A DNA stretch of 64,000 bases from Anseranas semipalmata. Taxonomy: Eukaryota; Chordata; Aves; Anseriformes; Anseranatidae. Below the pieces are notes generated by a model that searched no databases, was not told where the DNA came from, and saw only the letters and a list, made by a program, of their open reading frames with translations. Made by a program: the position numbers and the translations under genes. Shown here piece after piece: positions 1 to 12,220 of this stretch. How positions within the stretch are numbered: position 1 is the first letter of the stretch; the number at the start of each line of letters is the position of its first letter. The stretch covers positions 492,540 to 556,539 of the forward strand of contig VXAA01001968.1 of the NCBI GenBank assembly GCA_013399115.1. The letters are read 5' to 3'.

Positions 1-108
1 CTTGGCCTTGTTGAACCTCATTAGGTTCTCTTGGGCCCACTTCTCCAGCCTGTCCAGGTCCCTCTGGATGGCATCCCTTCCTTCTATCATATCAACTGCA
101 CCGCTCAG
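1..108 (-). mobile_element. CR1 LINE fragment, cut by window edge
   Basis: Read on the minus strand, this matches the CR1 segment coding for the end of the reverse transcriptase, the part that reads MRFNK in intact copies. The same segment recurs at 40.8 kb and 49.2 kb in this window. The match stops at about base 108, the 5' side of the element, where the sequence turns into unrelated DNA. The 3' side lies beyond the window, so the true length is unknown. It codes for nothing intact. Confidence 0.9.
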
Positions 109-631
109 ATACTCAGTTGGCCAGATGCAGACATCTCTCTAGGGAGAGCTGAGAGCTCCCTGGGGTTTGAATGGCTGTGCCGGTGACAGCTTCCTCATCT
201 ATGTTTACTTCACGTGTGGACACCTGCACACAAACATAAAACAGTGTATTATTCTGGGAACTGAATCCCCACTTCTAAAAGCATCCTCCTTCTCTACTGT
301 TAGTGGATCTTAGCATATTTCCAGAAGCTGATTCATCACATCCAAAGACAGGTGTAACACAGGTGACATAAATTGTTTTTTCTACTGCTAATGGTGAACA
401 AGTCCAATACTACTGGGTTAGACCAGGTGCCTTTCAGAAGCCTAGGCTTGGCTGAGACTTTTTGAAACATAAGAAGAAACAAAAAATGCCATATAGTGAT
501 ATACGCTTAGGAGAAACTGGGCAGGTTCATAGATGATAACTCCATTCCCAGTTTTTAAATACGTAGAAACTACACCCAGCTCGGTAAATCCCTGAAGAGA
601 AAATACCTGAATACTGGGAGAGTACCAGGAG
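109..631. other. Unique sequence, nothing recognised
   Basis: This is AT-rich sequence without a long open frame, a recognisable repeat or a clear signal on either strand. Confidence 0.5.
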
Positions 632-635
632 AAAA

Positions 636-671
<36 letters not shown>
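632..671. repeat. Poly-A plus (TA)n microsatellite
   Basis: A run of about 13 A is followed directly by about 14 uninterrupted TA units. It is a simple repeat prone to length variation and strand opening. Confidence 0.95.
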
Positions 672-2283
672 TCTTGAGCTGCTCTTACACTTTCCTAAGC
701 ATCTACTTTAAGTCACTGTTGGAGACCAGGTCAGAAGGGGTTTTAGCCTGTTCCACTACAACCATTCCTCTGTTTTAAGGTGTAATGGTCTCCGCTTCCA
801 CCTGAGTCAGTTGTTGAAATTCACTTTATAGGCAGTGAAGAAAAGCAGAAATGTGTAGGGCATGGCACACCTCACTCTAAAGTAGACTTCTAAAATAAAT
901 CAGACGGATTGTGCTCTCTGGGGCCAGATCGTCTCCACTGGTAATTAAGGCACCCCTGGGCAACTAGCTCAGGTGTAGATGTCTGTATTTAGCTATCTGA
1001 GGTTAGATTCTATTCAAATGAGTGTTGAGGCATAAGTAGGACTTGTCTATTTGCACACTTGTACATTTGGAAAAAATGAAAAATTGAAATAAAAATGCAA
1101 AAGCAGTTAGCTGTATCCACAAGAAATTCAGAGCACAGGGAGAAACAGATCAGAGTTGCCAAATGGATGTCAGAAAACTGACAGAAATGCTGTACTCACT
1201 GGGATATGTCTGACAGAGAAAAGCGATGTCCTCCCAGCCTAGTCTCCCTCCTGATGCCCCGTTCACCACCCTTCTTTCATATCCACGATTTAGGTACAAA
1301 CCCACTAGGACATGACCCCTTCTTTTCCTATTTGTTCTTCATTGCAACAATCCAGCTTCTATTGAAATTCACTGCTAAATTTAGATGTTTTTTAATCAGT
1401 GTTGCTTCAGGCTCTAAATGTTGAGACTTCAGGGGAGAGGAGGGCTGTAAATAACTAATGAGTTTATTTAGTTAATTGTTCTATTAACACTCAGAAATGT
1501 TTATTGATTGTTCTAAGGATTGTTGACTATCTGCTAAGTGCACCAAAAGACTTGACTTTACAGAGATGCACAAGATCAGCAGGATCCAAAACAAAAGCTT
1601 ATCCATTTCTTTGTGGAATAATACCTCTTAAAAAGAGCATTAAGCGAATAAATCAAAAATTTAGAGAAGGTCTTTTATAGTTGAGTCTACTGGTTTGAGT
1701 CTGGGGTGAGGGTGAAGGTCTGCTGTGAGTTGCCACTGTTCTGAGGTCTTCAGTGGGTGAACTATGATGCTCATGTGTACAAAGCTAAACAAAACTAAAA
1801 GTAATTAGGTAGTAGCCAACAGTTGCTGTTACAACTAAACAAAGTAAAACAAAGCTCCAAGAAAGCCAAGCCAAGTCCGGGCAAAACCTGACCACTCCAG
1901 AGACCTGCAGATAGCTTAATATAGAGCCAGCCAGCACTAGCGATGGCTTTTTACATCATCTGGGTTATGGGTTTGCAAACTGCTTCTGCTGTTAAACAGA
2001 AGGAGACCTTTAAGTACACCACACTGTTGAGTTTTAAAAGCTTTTTGGCAGAAACTGTTTAACTGAATACTGACATTTTCATAAAGAGCGTCTGTGAATT
2101 TCACCACTGACTCCTCTGGAAGTATACCCTTACTTCTTTTTTGGAAGATAAGAGATGACTTAAGCATTATTCTTTTTCAATACTTCTTCTGCTCCAGTTT
2201 GGTTTTGTTTGTCCAAATGTAAGCGACTGTCAGAAATAAACAATATCAAGCTCCCTGGCTCTTCTCCCTTTTTTTTTTTTTTC
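672..2283. other. Unique sequence, no gene seen
   Basis: Short open frames at 1206-1424 (+) and 1937-2167 (-) show no domain or compositional sign of coding. A poly-T run lies at the right end, about 2270-2282. Nothing else is recognised. Confidence 0.5.
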
Positions 2284-2370
2284 AGCCTAACTTGCTATAT
2301 GATGTTGAGCTTATCTTTCTGTACCTATCACCTCATCTGTAAATTCAGATAGCAATATTGTTGTAAGGTA
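2284..2370 (+). mobile_element. MIR-like ancient SINE remnant
   Basis: The order of short blocks follows the MIR core and its 3' part: a CTTGCTATATGATGTTGAGC block, then a CTGTACCT block, then CCTCATCTGTAAA, then a TTGTTGTAAGG block. MIRs are tRNA-derived SINEs that were active before amniote lineages separated, and only diverged relics remain in birds. The copy is heavily mutated and its ends are uncertain. Identification is from memory of the consensus, not from an alignment. Confidence 0.5.
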
Positions 2371-3021
2371 TTTCCATGAACTGGAAAATAATTTATTTAC
2401 CAAAATATTTTATAGAAATATTCAGTGCTTGTTATATACTTGAGATACTTTGCATAAAAGTGTTGTTGAGCCCTGTTTGTGGATTTTTTTTATGTTCTTT
2501 CATATAAAAACATCTAAGAAGTATGACCTTGATCGCTACCCTTTTTGGAAGTAAGATGTAGTCTTTTACTTTATTTTTATTCAAGCCCTAAAGGTCATAA
2601 TATTATTGCAAGAGTTTCATGATTCATACCTTTGAATATATAATCAACACTGAGCATATAAAGATGAAGAATATTAGAAGAGAAATATCTGGAGAAGTGA
2701 GTATTCTTTTTCATTCTCCTATTTATGTGCATAAAATCATTCTTAATTGTTTGTATTGGAAAAAAAAGTTGTAAAATTCCAGTATATTTCAATCATTCTG
2801 TATTTAAGTGACACCTTGAAAGTCCCCTAGTTATTCATTATATTGTTTTGCCTATACTCAATAAATTATAGCAGGTAATTAAGCCATCAATTTTAGCATT
2901 GCTACCCGTCCCTTGTTGTCCTTGGGATTCTGACAGGGAAATTTTCTGTTATTTGTGAGGAAGGGGGATGGGTAGGAGGAAGAAGAGAAACAGGATGTCC
3001 AAGTTTTAGTTCAGAAGCAGT
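2371..3021. other. Unique AT-rich sequence
   Basis: No gene or further repeat is recognised. The left part may hold the diverged 3' tail of the MIR-like element, but I cannot show it. Confidence 0.45.
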
Positions 3022-3073
3022 ATATGGATACTATAGAAGAAATTTGAATATGGATACTATAGAAGAAAATTGA
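3022..3073. repeat. 26-bp tandem duplication, two copies
   Basis: Two adjacent 26-base units begin ATATGGATACTATAGAAG and differ at about one base near the end. The close identity suggests a recent local duplication, probably by replication slippage. Confidence 0.9.
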
Positions 3074-5806
3074 ACACTACATTTAATATGTCCTCTCTCT
3101 ATCTTTTCTCTTCAACATTCAGACATTCCTTTCATTATTTAATCTTAGAACATTTTAAAATACATTAGAAATGGAAACTGTGTGTAAAAATAATTTTGCA
3201 TATTTTTTTGTTTTTAATGAGAGAGAACTACCATTCTATTATACACAGTTTTCATTGGCAAAACATACTTGTAGAAAGTAAACACACATTATGCAGTTTA
3301 GAAAGACACAGGATGAAATGATGCCATCTGCATTAGCTTTACTCAGGTCAACAGAACAGAGTTGATGTCTATCTCAGGAAAAAAAAAATGGTTTGTGTTT
3401 GGGCTCAGGCACCAGGGAGTGCAAAATACAGGGTTCTCACACAAGTGCCAAGCACTAAATAATACTCTTGCAAATAACCTGCTGGAAGGTGGTCAGCTAC
3501 TCGAACAATACTCATTCACATAGGCAGAGATGCCAACATTTTAGATATATCTCCTTCCAATGCTCCACGCACCTAGACACTGGATGTGGAAGCACAACCT
3601 CCTGCCCAGCTGGAACCTGGCTTACAGGGCATGTGTCATCCCACATCATTCCACATCTCTAGCATGCTCAGCAGCTTAAAAGGCCACCAGTTCACCATTA
3701 GAAAGCTTGGGGACCTCCCACCAGTTCAGAATAATTTGTAAAGTTCCAGCATGACAGAAAGAAAGCAAGTGTGGGACCTAGTTGAGCTTTCGTCTGGCTG
3801 TTCCTTACTCATACAAACACAGCCAACAGCCAAGTTTTGAGAAAAAGACTAAATGTCAATATTTTTTTGTACTGAAAGAAGACACAATGCCAGAAACACA
3901 AACATGTGTTTAAGTATTTTAAAGCGGCAAAAATTTACGTGTTTTTTATATATAACAGCTACAAAAATACAAGTCAAATGATTCCCACCAAACAAGAGTG
4001 AAATATTTTGTTCCATTTTTTATGCATAAGAACTCTATACTTCCCTTCATCCTATACCCAAGCAATTCTCATCTGTTGCTCTGAAACACCTCTTACTCCC
4101 ACCAAATTAATTTATTTGTCACCCCATTTAGGCAGATAGTCCATGCTTACCGTGAGATACCTGCTTCTATCACTAGTGGGCATATAGACCATTATTTAAA
4201 TTTCATCTCGATGCCTTTTTTTCCAAGCCATCTATCAGTTATCTCCATACACTCAATATGCTCCTTGTTTTTTCTCAGGATTCTCAGGAGTATATGCATC
4301 TTATTTGTAATACAGGAAAAAAAAATACAATACATTCTCTTCTTCTCCCATCTCTTCTAAGAAGAGTGCAAAGATATCTCCAAATTATTTTCCTGGCCTG
4401 AACTCTGTTTTATTTAATTTCACCCTCTCCCAAGATAGTTGCAAGTGTAGCTCTATTCTGTTTCCTTTATTTACTGGCTGCTGTGTTGCAATGATAATTG
4501 CTTTCCAAAGCTCAGGGAGAAAAGAAGAAAAATCATATTGAGACAGCCCTAATAGTCTAGATTTGGCTGAAGGGATTTGCTTTTGATTTCTCTTCTCCAA
4601 ATGCATTGCAAAGGAAAGATAAACTGCCTGATGCTGCTCAGTGACAGTGGTCCAGACTCCTCACCCTGACTTGGATGCATACTCCTCCTTACTTTCTTTT
4701 TGTCCTAGGAGACAGAGATTTGCAAAGCATGATTTGTCTGCCCTAGATAGGAGTTGGCCTTCATAGGTGCCTTTGTCAATTGTGCAAAGAAAATACAATG
4801 TAATCCTAATACGGGCCCTAAGTGAGGTGTGTAAGACAGGGTGGACACAGGCCTATGTCCCATTCCACAGGTAAAGCTGTGGAGGATCCCAACCCTTAAC
4901 ACATTTAGCATTAAACATATGCCGACATCACTCTGAGGAAGGAAAAGAAGCTATTGAAAAGGAGTTCTAAATATTCTGGACATTTATGTCATCAGCCTGA
5001 TTACTTCTATTTCTTGAATTTATATTCTTGTGGGGATTATTTGGGTACAGGTAGCTGGGTTTCAAAAAAGCATTAGAGCCTGCTGGTACTAGAATTCTGG
5101 GCATATGCCTGAAGAAATGTTTTTGCCTAAAAATAATGATTTGTCAAAACCATTATGTTCTTCTGGAAGAACTTGATTTTATAGAATTTTTGCAATAAGA
5201 AGTCAAACAGTAAAGGAAATGTATAATTCTTTTAAAGAGGTCTGTCCCTTTGGTTTAGAAATAGTTTTATTTCTTTGTTGTGAAATCAGTTTGTTGTTGG
5301 AAGCAGGATCCAATGTATTCAGTCTCATAGAGAGGAAAACGAGGAGATTTTCTGTGTATGAGCTACGAAAAGATTTTAAATTCCTGAATCCAAATTTGAA
5401 ATGATTTTCTAGAGGGCTTTCTTATGGTCATGAGAAATAAGGAAACAATGCATTAGTCAGCTCAATGGAGGACTTGACTGTTTTTATAGCCTCCATTTTC
5501 TTTATCCCATAACAGAAAAGGTTACTTCTGCAGTCCCAATGGTAATGACTCTCCCTGACATTTCAAGGCACATCTAACAAACATCAGCATAAAGAAACAA
5601 CATTCTCAGCACAGTTTCAGGCAATTAATTTGTCTTGATTCACAGTAACTAACTTCAATGTCACAAGGATTAATTAATCAATGCTGGTAAACTGGTTTGA
5701 GGATGAAACACTATTGGATAGTTTTAGTGAATTTGTTTTGTACATATGCCTGATTTTTTGATGTATTCTTTGTTAAAAGCATGATTGCCTTTGTGCTGCA
5801 TTAAAT
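3074..5806. other. Unique sequence, no gene seen
   Basis: Several frames of 60-75 codons occur on both strands (for example 4385-4606 and 4705-4911, minus), without motifs, signal peptides or codon pattern that would support coding. There are no recognisable transposons. Confidence 0.5.
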
Positions 5807-5820
5807 AAAAAAAAGGCAGC

Positions 5821-5835
5821 GGGGGGGTGGGGGGG
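5821..5835 (+). repeat. G-rich tract, quadruplex-compatible
   Basis: Seven G, one T and seven G follow an A-rich stretch (about 5807-5814). Four GGG runs with one-base loops can be drawn, which fits the usual intramolecular G-quadruplex pattern on the plus strand. There is no gene nearby to give it a role. Confidence 0.7.
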
Positions 5836-7995
5836 AGTGTTGATACTTTTCTGGCACTATAAAAAATTAGTGAAACAACTGTTTTATCCAGGGAGAAGTC
5901 CTCTGGAACCTATACTGAAGTAAAAATGTTTGAATTTTGTTGTTATTAAAACTGGATGATGGCATAGACCGTGAACTATTATGACATGAAACAGTACTGC
6001 GCCAGTAAAAGCAAAATCTTCCCCAGCATTGACCTCTGGAAAGCTGTTTCTCATCTTTACAGAAAAAAAATGTGAAGGTGCAAATGATTTTTCCAAATGT
6101 AAGTATAGGAATATTGTAAGTGGCAAAGTCCTCACAGATATCTTAGAGTGATCCTTTAAAGAGAAGGATGAATATGCGCAGTTTACAGTGTACTTTTCCA
6201 TGACATTTTGAAGTTGGTCACAACCTCAACCTCTACAGCTAAACCAGAAGCAGAACACTGGACCACAGTGAGATTTTATTTCTTCCATTCAGACAAATGT
6301 GTCATGCTTTCTGCCCTTGCTTGCCACTGCAATGTAATATAAATGACAAAAGGTATAAAGTGCTACTGGTGGGAGAGTAGGAGAACTTTCTACCGGTTTT
6401 GTATTGGCTGTAGGAGTGCCTTAAGGACAAGACAGAAGAATCAACTCTGAGTTCAGTGGTAAGAGATTACTAAATCCATTCCCCTGAGCCTCCAGAGAGG
6501 AAAAGACAAAGAGAGAGAAATTAATGTTTTCAGTCTTCATTGTAAAAGATTGGGCAAAAATAAACATAACAGCTTCAATTCTAGCCCTCGGAACACCACT
6601 GAGTTTTACCATATACTTCAATGGGATCGAGAATGTACCCAGTGCTCTCTAAAATCCAGTGCTGAAAGTTCTGTCAGAAGACATGCTCTTGTTGGGGCTG
6701 TCACAATTACAGAAAATAATGTTTACAGCAACAAAAATCATCAATATCAAAAGGGCTGTTATGCGTTTCTGAAGACCTCTTCTATGTCCTTTGCTTTGTG
6801 CCAAAATCCACAAATAAAACTAGGGAGATAATACAAAAGAAACTCTTGAAGGGAAGGAAACCATATCACCTTTGGACCAGAAAACCCAACAAACCTTCAT
6901 TCTGAAGTGTTAGGTGAACAACAAAGAGATCCAGCCATTTCCATACTTTCAGATCAATTGCTGTCTCACCTACCCCATAATGCTCTCTGCGATTCACTTC
7001 AGACCAGCAGTAGCTGTTTACAAAATTATAGGGAGCTGAAAACACAAAACTACTGTAAATTTACTGGAAATGATGTCTTAAACTGAAAGGGTATGCTGTA
7101 GGCAGCATGATGAGAGGAGGGTGACACAATTTTCAATGAATTTAACTTTATTTAAATTTAATTCAGAATCAAGGTCACCATTCCTTTTTGCTGTTTCTTC
7201 TTTTAAAACACTGCATCTGAATTCTGCTCTCCTGCAGTTGTTGGATCCTCCCATTGGAATTCCTGTGTAAGAAGGGCTTTTTCTCCTTTCTTCTGAATAC
7301 GAAGCAGTATATTCTTAATCATGATCATATTTTCTCTGTCAGTAAGATTTGACTTAACTTCTGGGCTGTTTGTAGCATAAACAAGAAAACAGTAGAAATT
7401 TCTTTGTAAAACTTTGGCGAAGCACTTTTGCTCCCATGTCAAATCTGTATAAATAGACTTCACTGTCTATGTTCTGTCTTCTTCCTCTCTTTCATCTGGG
7501 GGATGTATTCAGTATGAATCAATATAATCTCAGAGGGTTAGTCTAACTGTCTTGTTCATCATATGATTAAAGTTTGGTAAAGTTTATTTAGTAAACTATG
7601 ACAGCTTTTTTGCAGTGAGGCAAAACAGTTCATGAACAGTTTAAACAGTAAAACTCTCACAACCTTCCTTTAAGATGACTTTATGCCAATTTAAAATAAG
7701 AATTCCCCTAACAAGCCTTTCTAGACAGAAGAATCAGGACTTGAAAGATAGCTGTTGGTACAGCCGCTTGCTTGAAGGACCTAGTCAATATTTATAAATG
7801 GCAGTAACTCCACAGTACAGAGAAAGAAACGAATATAGAACTGATTCATGGTTTTATATTCTAAGGCTCTAAAGGGGAGAAGTTGTACTATGTTACCTAT
7901 TCACATAGTGTACAAATGGGGCAAAAACTGTCAATGTGCTTATCTGCACACTCACAATACTGATATGACAAATTAGGCCATTTGCAGCATTGTGC
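5836..7995. other. Unique sequence, no gene seen
   Basis: Open frames at 5884-6201 (-, 105 codons), 6550-6831 (+) and 7203-7463 (-) lack recognisable domains and overlap frames on the other strand. I see no basis to call them genes. Confidence 0.5.
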
Positions 7996-8090
7996 CTGGC
8001 TTAGCAGAGAACTTGAGCACATGCTTACCTTTGATAAATTGACTACCCATGTGCTTAAAGAGTTAAGCACATGCTTGAGGTTTGCAATAA
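7996..8090. repeat. Ancient palindromic repeat, MITE-like
   Basis: Two imperfect inverted arms of about 27 bases (about 8009-8035 and 8051-8083) share the block GCACATGCTTA around a short centre. The motif set, AGCACATGCTT near CATGTGCTTAAAG and GACTAC, matches a palindromic repeat that I remember as common in turtles, crocodilians and birds. Its class is uncertain; a non-autonomous DNA transposon is the likeliest. The copy is degraded and has no coding capacity. Confidence 0.5.
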
Positions 8091-11000
8091 ACAGGTTTAT
8101 AAAATCAACCAACATCCATCTTCTGGCACTGAAGAAGCAGCAGAAAGGATAACAGGTTATCTGACTGCTATCTTTTTAACTTGCAGACTTTGGAGAGCAG
8201 CATTCACTCTACAGTACATGTGGCCACATCCTGAGGCTCTTCCCCAGTTTTTATCTGGTCCTGAATTTAGATTCAACCCATCTTCCTTTCACCTCCTGGA
8301 GGGCATTTTGTAAGATTCTTAGTACCGTCAAAATCTCAGTCAACCTCACTAAACCTTAATTCAAGCCTTCATAAATTTATTAAATGGATTACTTGATGTG
8401 CTAGTAGTTACAGAACTCTGACGCGGGTGTGCCTTTCATGCCCTTTTATTTTCTCACTATTTTTTTTCCAATGAGCTGTGGCTACTGCTGGTACTTAACC
8501 TTCATGTAAGAAATGTGGTTCCTGGACTGAGGATTTGGTCTCAGGAGGAGGCACTTAAGTAAAGTGATTAGATCTCTCCCCCTTCATCAGACCATGACTG
8601 ATTTCATGGTAGACCTAGTACTATGCATCCACAAATGGAAAAAAGCCAGATTGTGGGGACTAGTGTCATTCAGCAGCTCAGAAAGGAAATGCTGATTGAA
8701 ATCCACACTCTCAGACTTTCTGTCTAATATTTCTTTAGCCTACTGATTTTCTACTATATAATTTGAGGACAACACAAAACCCAAGGAGTGAATCCTAGGA
8801 TTCTTCTTACCCTAGGTACTTAATTGAAGGGCCAAACTCACACATGCATTTTTGCTTGTTTGCCTCTGGTACCAAAAGCTTTATTCCTCCTTGTCTTGAT
8901 TTCAGGAAGAATGGTGAATCTTCCACCACAATGTCATTTAGACAGGTGGACAGGGAAGTGTGAGGGCAGACATCAGCTTAAACCAATCTCACCAATCCAG
9001 GTCTTCTAAAGAAGAATTATGCAAACAGTGGGATACAGTCCTGCTTTATTTTTTTAAGGGCTGTGAGTCTTCATGAGCTCAGCTATACACTCCATCTGCT
9101 CCTCTGCAGGGGAAACTGCAGAGCTGGTCATGAGGTCTCAGCTTGAGTGTAAATTAAGTGAACAATGATAACATAGTCTGACTACCCGGTAGGAACTGAC
9201 ACAGAATGTTTGCCTATAAAATTGAAGCCTGTACATAACCTTTATTTTTTATTTATTTTTTACTATTATTAATTTCTCTCAACTCTTAATTCCTTCTGAA
9301 CACAGGGGCTGATTTCAGCTTTATTTCAAGTAAAATCTCAGAAGTCACTAAAAAACTAGAAACTCAGTAAAAGGGAGGCATAAGATCAAATATTTTAAGT
9401 ATGCACCTTAGTACAATTTGGTTAATTAGTGAATCAAGCAAAAGATGGAAATACACAGTAAAGCAGGTTGCATTAGTTCTGATGTCCGCAGGACTGCTTG
9501 TTAATTATTGTGATACTTAAAGGTCTTTAATCAGCTTCTTTGGAAATACCTCTAATTGAATTGTTCAGCAGCAAAACTAATTCACAAAGCAGAGGCAGGA
9601 ACTAAACCCTGAATCACACCTTAAGTACAGGGATATACATTATGCATTATATATCCTTATATATTAATGTCTCAGCTTCTGTACCTTTTCTAATAAGATC
9701 ATACCATGGTACAGTTAATGCACTGAACAATTAATGAACATCATCCCAGCAGTGATCCTTTTTTCTGTTGACATTATGTACACTAGCATCATTTCCAGTC
9801 TTTAATGTGCTTTCAAGTTAAATCCAAAGTTTACTGGACTCACTGGAAAAGATGGAAAAAATTGAAATTCCCTCTCTGAAAAAAATCCTATTTTTATTTT
9901 TTTATTTTTTTCATTTCAAATTGAAAAGTTTCCCCTGAAAAGAGATTTCAAAAAATCCATTTCAGGATTTTTTCATTTTAATCAAAAATTTATCTTTCTA
10001 GCTGCCTGTCTGGAAGAAAAATGTCAATTTTATTTTTTTCCTCCGGTGGAAGAAACTGAAGACAAGAGAAGATCTTTCTAGGCTGGTATATAATTTGCTA
10101 GCAGTATATTTTCCATCAGAAAATAAATCCCATGTTAAATTCCAAATCAGGCCTCAGAGAAATATTTCAGCAGGAGTTAGATCCATTCTAGTAAAACAGA
10201 GAAAGAGAGGGGGTGATGTTATACAGTTAGGCAAAACTTTATCATTGTGGAAAATAAACTTGTAGGACATGTTTTTCTTCCTGTGTAACATCTGGAGTGT
10301 GTATCGATAGGGAGAGCTAGGAGTAGAGAAGGTCTTACACAGTTTTTTCCTATGAATATAACTCTCTAAGTAATTTCAATTGTCTTTACTCTGCACCACT
10401 TTGTTCCATCAAAGAGATTAAATAATTTCTTATTTAGGCAAAATATTAATAAATGTTTCAATATGGGTATAATTGAATGGACTTACCAGAGAATGCCATC
10501 AAAAATTAAGCCCTAATTCCTATTTCAAAAGTATAATAAATTATGAATAATGAAAACTCTTGGACTGTTTAATATGGGTTCATGTTGTTAATTGTAAGAT
10601 AGCTTTCATAGTCACGTGTACCTGAAGGCATAGGTCAAATATTAATAAAAATAAGTATAACTGTAAGGGAATAAAACTAAAAGGGAGTTGTTTGAAATTT
10701 TGTTTGATTGTTTTTGTCCGGTGACATGAAAATCAGCAAGATAACATTAAACATTGAAGAAATAAAAGCTTTCACAATGTTTTCTTCTGAAAACTCTTAA
10801 TTTGATTTGAAATATACACATTTAAAATATGAAACTATTTAAAGTATAAATCATTCGCTCTGTCAATCTGATCAGAGTTTTATTGGGCATATCTTTTTTT
10901 AGAACAATTTCAAGCGTCCATTTAGAAACATTATCACATGACCATGAAAATTGCATTGTCTCACTGTGATTTCAGCCACAACACCTTAACTCTGTGTAGG

Positions 11001-12019
11001 TTCTTTCTGTGGGGGATCTATCTAGTATTGTTTGTTTGCACAGCAACTAGAAAATAAATATTTAATATCAAGCAATTATCATTTCTTAATTATGCTAAAA
11101 GTGAGAAGAATATCTTTATGGGTACATTTAAAATATAAGGCACTTTGAAGCACCTGACAATAGCAAAATAATCAAGATCCCAATTCTGCTGTTTTCTGGG
11201 ACTGACTTACAAGGTATTCTCCAACATACATCTCCTAACACAGTCTTTTCTGAAACTTCATACTGCTAAAGCACAAGCCATATGTTATTTTTTGTTGTTG
11301 TTGTTCCCAGAGTGTAATTAAACCACCCGGTATTGCATAATACAGATAGATTGGGGGAAAAAAACACCAACACAACAACACTCCAATGACTGTAACCAGT
11401 ATTTAGGATACTTGTAAAAACCTTTCACAAGCTGTGACGCTGCTGCTACTTTTTCACAATGATTCTGCTGTTTGGCTGCATCCATTTTGGTTAACCCTAC
11501 GCTGCACCATGCAGTGGAGCCGGGCAGTATCAGCCCATGCTGCTTTCTTGGTTTTTGCTAGGAGCTGACCTCTTCCATCTCCACAACAAGGCATCAGCTT
11601 TCTGCTCATGACAACTCATGTTCTCGTGTCTAGGTGAGAATGGCAGCATCACCATTGCCCTCCAGTCTCTTCGGTCTCTGTAAAAAGAGCCTGAAGATCC
11701 TCAGGATCATTAGCTATTGCAGTTCTGGAATCAGTCCCTGCCTCACCAGCTTCAAGGGGCAAGCATTCCTACAATTTACAGGAGAGCCTCTACATGCTTC
11801 TAGGCCCTCCAGCCAGGGATGTAGGGTTGTAAGCAACTTCCTGGCCTGTTTAGACATGCTTCTTTGTATTGCTGTTGCCACAAAGCACAGCACATTTCAT
11901 AAGCATGTTGCTCGCTTCCTTAAAATCAAGTTCCGGTTTCTGTTCCTGTTATTTCCATTTAAAATCATTTCCAGAACCTCCCTCCTCCAGCAGCTGGAAA
12001 CCCATTTCTAAAGACCAGA
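8091..12019. other. Unique sequence, possible regulatory DNA
   Basis: No supported gene. The open frames at 8071-8313, 8824-9009 and 11634-12011 lack motifs. About 9420-9720 is dense in TAATTA-type motifs and may be conserved non-coding DNA. A short segment at 11562-11633 lies between good splice-like signals but does not stay usefully open. A T-rich/A-rich patch covers 9890-9975. Confidence 0.45.
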
Positions 12020-12160
12020 CAGGTGGTTGATGCCCCGTGCCTGTCAGTGATCAAGATGCATTTGGATAATGCCCTCATTAATATGCTTTAACTTTTGGTT
12101 AGCCCTGAAGTGCTCAGGCAGTTGGACTCGATGATCTTTGTGGGTCTCTTCCTACTGAAC
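12020..12160 (+). mobile_element. CR1 LINE 3' end
   Basis: The untranslated 3' end of a CR1 element, beginning near GGTGGTTGATGCCCCGTGCC and running through GTTGGACTCGATGATCTTTG. The same stretch in reverse orientation is part of the CR1 at 61.75 kb, so both belong to one subfamily. CR1 copies are usually truncated at the 5' end, and this one keeps only about 140 bases before the tail. Confidence 0.9.
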
Positions 12161-12220
12161 TATTCTATTCTATTCTATTCTATTCTATTCTATTCTATTC
12201 TATTCTATCCTATTCTATTT
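12161..12220 (+). repeat. (TATTC)n microsatellite from CR1 tail
   Basis: Twelve nearly perfect pentamers follow the CR1 3' end without a gap. CR1 normally ends in a few short ATTCT-like units. Here they have expanded into a microsatellite with one interruption (TATCC). Confidence 0.95.

Noticed and set aside
11634..12011. 125-codon plus frame
   Set aside because: Starts with GTG, has no recognised domain and ends near a CR1 insertion; no support for coding.
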